From Chrysomallon squamiferum (lineage: Eukaryota > Mollusca > Gastropoda > Neomphalida > Peltospiridae): a stretch of DNA of 64,000 nucleotides. The notes below the pieces were generated by a model, which saw only the letters and a program-made list of their open reading frames with translations, ran no database searches and was not told where the DNA came from. Below are positions 60,084-64,000 of the stretch, in pieces. The position numbers and the translations under genes are program-made. Each line of letters begins with the position of its first letter. Position 1 is the stretch's first letter. The stretch spans positions 38,702,251-38,766,250 of the forward strand of contig CM022670.1 of assembly GCA_012295275.1 (NCBI GenBank), given 5' to 3'.

Positions 60084-60192
<109 letters not shown>

Positions 60193-61094
60193 CTGAGTTT
60201 TTTAATTTATAATATTTTTTAAATTACCAAAATTAAATTTTATATCTTAAATTAAAATTTTAATTGATATATTTCATTCTAAAACTGTTAACAACGTAAA
60301 AGTAAATCAAAGTATATTTATGGCTATAAAAAAAATAATAATAATAAGGAAAGAAAGAAAAAAACAGCAGGTTAATAAGCTGCAAGTACATCATGGTCGA
60401 TGAAGAAAAAAAAAGAAAGAAATAAAAAATAAAAAATACGAAGATTAAATTGGTTGTTGAGCCAACACTGCTGCTGGTAAAGTATATTAATAACGACCAG
60501 CATTCAGCATTTTTTTGTGAGTTATGCGAAAACATGCTATTGACCAGTAAATCAAAACACTAATATTTATTTTTTATTTTTATTTTTTTTTTTTGTTATG
60601 AAATCAACAAAGATGTAGTAATTGTATTACTTTCTGATTTAGATATGTTAAATAAATTTATTTTTTGAATTTTCTGATATTGTGTTTTTTATTGTTAATT
60701 CTCTACTTTTTCAGTTTGCACAAAACATTTTTTAATCTTAATCTTAGCCATATAATCTTGTATTTCATTTAAAAAAATAAATGGAAGAAGAATACAAACT
60801 GTATTTATATATTACCCACATACAGACAGAGAAAGAGAAAGCCAGAGAGACAGAGATACAGACAGAGAGATGAGAAAAGAAAGGCTTCTCTCATTATTGA
60901 TTATTATTTATGGACGGGTCAGCTTAGTTTTTGATCAGTGTCTGGAACGGGAAGATAGAACATCTAATTCACTGCAGCAAGGGTCGATTTATATCTAAGT
61001 ATGGCTAATCAAGCAATAGCTATAAAATAATAAAATGATATTTTTTTTCAACTGCAGTCGAATATTTTTAAATGTCGAGCCAGTGATAAACATT

Positions 61095-61270
<176 letters not shown>

Positions 61271-61609
61271 ATTTATTTATTTATTTATTATTTATTTTCT
61301 TTTTATTTGTTCATTGCTTTTATATTTTATATAATTGTAGTTATTTTTCCTTGGTCATTCATTTACTTATTTATGACAAGAAACGTTTTACTTCGCTTTA
61401 ATTTTTTTTAATTTATAACTTAAAAATAAATAACGACTATAGTAGTAGTAGTTGTTGTTATTGCTGTAGAAGAAAGAAGTAGAAGTAGTAATAGCAGTAG
61501 CAGTAATATGAACAAAAAATGTAATAATAACGATGGTGATAACAACAATAAATAAACAAAACGATAGATAAATAAAATAACAATAAATAAATATAATAAA
61601 ACAGCAACA

Positions 61610-61640
<31 letters not shown>

Positions 61641-62198
61641 AAAAAAATAAAATAAAACAAAAATAATAAAAAAAAAAAAAAAACATTTATCAGTTAGCCA
61701 GAAATTGGTTTCCATGTGACTGAACATCGATAGCGGATAAAAGCTTTGCTTGTTTTTAATTTCACGAAAATATCTCGATATCCGCATCAACTGAAAATAA
61801 CGATTATTGGTTTTTTGATGATTCAGAGTTGAAATCTTTGCGTTTTTCTGTCATATTTTGATCTTTTTCTCCAGTTATTTCCCTCCAACCCCCCCCCCCC
61901 CCCATACAGCATTCAAAGTGAAACAAACCATTAGTAACAGCCAGCGTGCAAAAGAGATAAGGTTAGCGGGCAAATTGTGACGGAAAGTTTTCAATTTTGA
62001 GGAAAACATTTTTGGTAAGTGTAGTATTTTAGTGTGGAAAATGTATTTTTAAACATTTGTTTAGTGTTTTACGTTTTACAGGAAGACTTTTTGACATGCG
62101 TAAACTGGTAAGAATAAATAGCGAAAGTCGTTCAATTTAAGAAGCTGTGTATTGCTAAATAAATGGGGCTTTCTTAGATAGTGTTTTCGTCTGTCAGT

Positions 62199-62237
<39 letters not shown>

Positions 62238-62805
62238 TTAAAACGTTTTCTAACAGCGTCTTTATGGGCTGGGGAAAATGTAGTTTTTTTATATATTTAA
62301 TTTGCTACTGTTGTTGTTTTGTTGTTTGTTTTAATTTATTTATGTTGTGTTTTACTGTTGATTTTATGTTTTTGTTAAAGTTTGAACTTATTTTTTGTAA
62401 TTTTCACCTTTTGTTTTTCCATGACAATTTTTTTTTTTGTTGTAATTTACACTTTGTAAATTAAAAATAATATTCTAGAGTAAGAAAACTGAAATGTTAG
62501 AATAAATTGGATGAAAAACTGCAGTTTAATGAACAGTTAGAAAAAGTAACAATTTTCATGATGCTTTTGTTTAATATTTATATTTTCTTCTTATTTATAT
62601 ATTTCATCATCATCATTATCCTTACCATTAATAATCATATTATTATTATTATTATAATTATTAATATTATTATTATTATTGTTGTTATTGTTATTATTAT
62701 TATTCCTGTTGTAAATTTGAAATTTAAATCCTGTTTTTGTTATGCTGCAATTACTATTGCTACAACTGTACATGTAATTGCTACCATTATTATTATTATT
62801 ATTAC

Positions 62806-62853
<48 letters not shown>

Positions 62854-63967
62854 TATTATTATTATTTTTATTATTACTATTACTTTTTTTTTTTTTTTTA
62901 TTCTTTTAATTTTTGTATCGGCGAGATTTGAAACAAAGAAACAAAAATTTCGTTTTTAATTATTTACGAAAGCAATATTGAGCGAATACGAGATATTTTA
63001 TAAAAACGTATTGATTAACGTGGAAAAACGAAAAACGCACAGGCTGTCAGCGTGTGCAGCCATGCGTGAACTTGGTCTTAATGATGCGTGACCGAATAAC
63101 ACAGACATTTCAGAACTTTTCGTCCTCAGAGACAAAATTGGCTGCGTCTTCACTTCCAGTTTGTAGATATTTCACTTTAGAGATTTCATTTATCTTCTGT
63201 AGAAAATTAAACAGTGAGAAAAATAGAAAAAAAAAATTGAACTACGGCATCAATAGTTAAATAGTTATTTTTTTTTTAGGAGAAAAATATAAATAAAAGA
63301 AAATAATATTATCTCTATTTTTTTTTTTTTTTTTGATTCGTTTCAGCACTGTTAAAGAAAATAATTTCACGGTCTATAAATACTGACATTTGTAACGTTT
63401 GTCAAAAAAAAGTATATATATATATATATATAATTAAATCAATTTTTAAAAAAAGAAAAAAAAAAGGAGATAAAAAAACAGTAAACTAAAGAAAAGAAAG
63501 AAATTTTACATATTTATATATAATAAACGTTAAATCTGCTATTGTTTCAATTACTACTATTACTACTACTACTACTACTACTACTACTAATAATAATAAT
63601 AATAATAACACCAATAAACACTGTAATAATAGTAATAAAAATTACAACAATACCATCAATAAAACAGAAATAATTATAATGTCAATCTATATAAATGATC
63701 GATTGTGTGTGAAAAAAAAAAAAAGGATTAATTGCAGGTATTTTAAATTAATTATAACAACAAATGTCACTGAAGCTTATTATGTGTAAAAAGTTTAGGC
63801 GTAATTTTCAAGCAGATCGTTAAATTTGATCGATTTCGTTTCATGTTACTATATCGCCTTTAACAATTATAGACTATTATAAATATTACTCTATTTTCTA
63901 AACTACAACACAGGTGTTTTTATGCTTATGTAAATTGTGTGTGCAATTAAGAAGAAAGATGGTAAGA

Positions 63968-64000
<33 letters not shown>

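Noticed and set aside
63054-63260. 68-codon open frame near the right end
   Set aside because: No recognisable feature, ends in Lys homopolymer.

Overview
The window looks like animal nuclear DNA, most likely from a mollusc. It is very AT-rich and full of long microsatellites, its conserved genes have introns, and it carries a local expansion of intronless class A receptors. Mollusc (perhaps gastropod) is an inference from this style of genome; the sequence does not fix the species. There are no rRNA genes, convincing tRNA genes, CRISPR arrays or bacterial-type operons.

Layout: (1) 0.2-2.0 kb, minus strand: a three-exon gene for a secreted GLOD5-like protein of the glyoxalase/VOC superfamily. 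(2) 6.0-6.9 kb: a lone intronless rhodopsin-like GPCR (GPCR1). (3) 9.4-10.5 kb: an imperfect inverted repeat (foldback) of about 1 kb. (4) 11.2-17.7 kb: a tandem duplication of about 3 kb, each copy with one receptor gene (GPCR2, GPCR3), each broken by one missing base. (5) 21.1-36.5 kb: a second array of four units (GPCR4-7) plus the truncated start of a further unit. These receptors share a core promoter with a TATA box exactly 51 bp before each ATG. A 735-bp pogo/Tigger-like element has inserted into the first unit, and the matching empty site is preserved in the second. (6) 36.5-54.8 kb: no protein gene recognised; microsatellites separated by short GC-richer islands, one with three CCAAT boxes and an E-box (46.98-47.10 kb). 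(7) 54.9-59.8 kb, plus strand: a DMRT2-type transcription factor in three coding exons, 444 codons if one missing G in the DM domain is allowed for. It combines the DMRT2 linker and C-terminal motif with a clear DMA domain. (8) 59.8-64 kb: repeats only.

The receptors form one cluster on one strand, in three sequence types (GPCR1; GPCR2/3; GPCR4-7), consistent with repeated unequal crossing-over. Changes between the newest copies (GPCR5-7) fall largely in the outer halves of membrane helices and in extracellular loops, as expected for receptors diverging in ligand choice. Several genes carry single-base indels. These may be assembly errors or real early pseudogenes, and raw reads would decide. 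The DMRT2 gene is unrelated to the array; the islands upstream of it are candidate regulatory DNA. I could not run alignments or searches, so family calls rest on reading motifs by eye.
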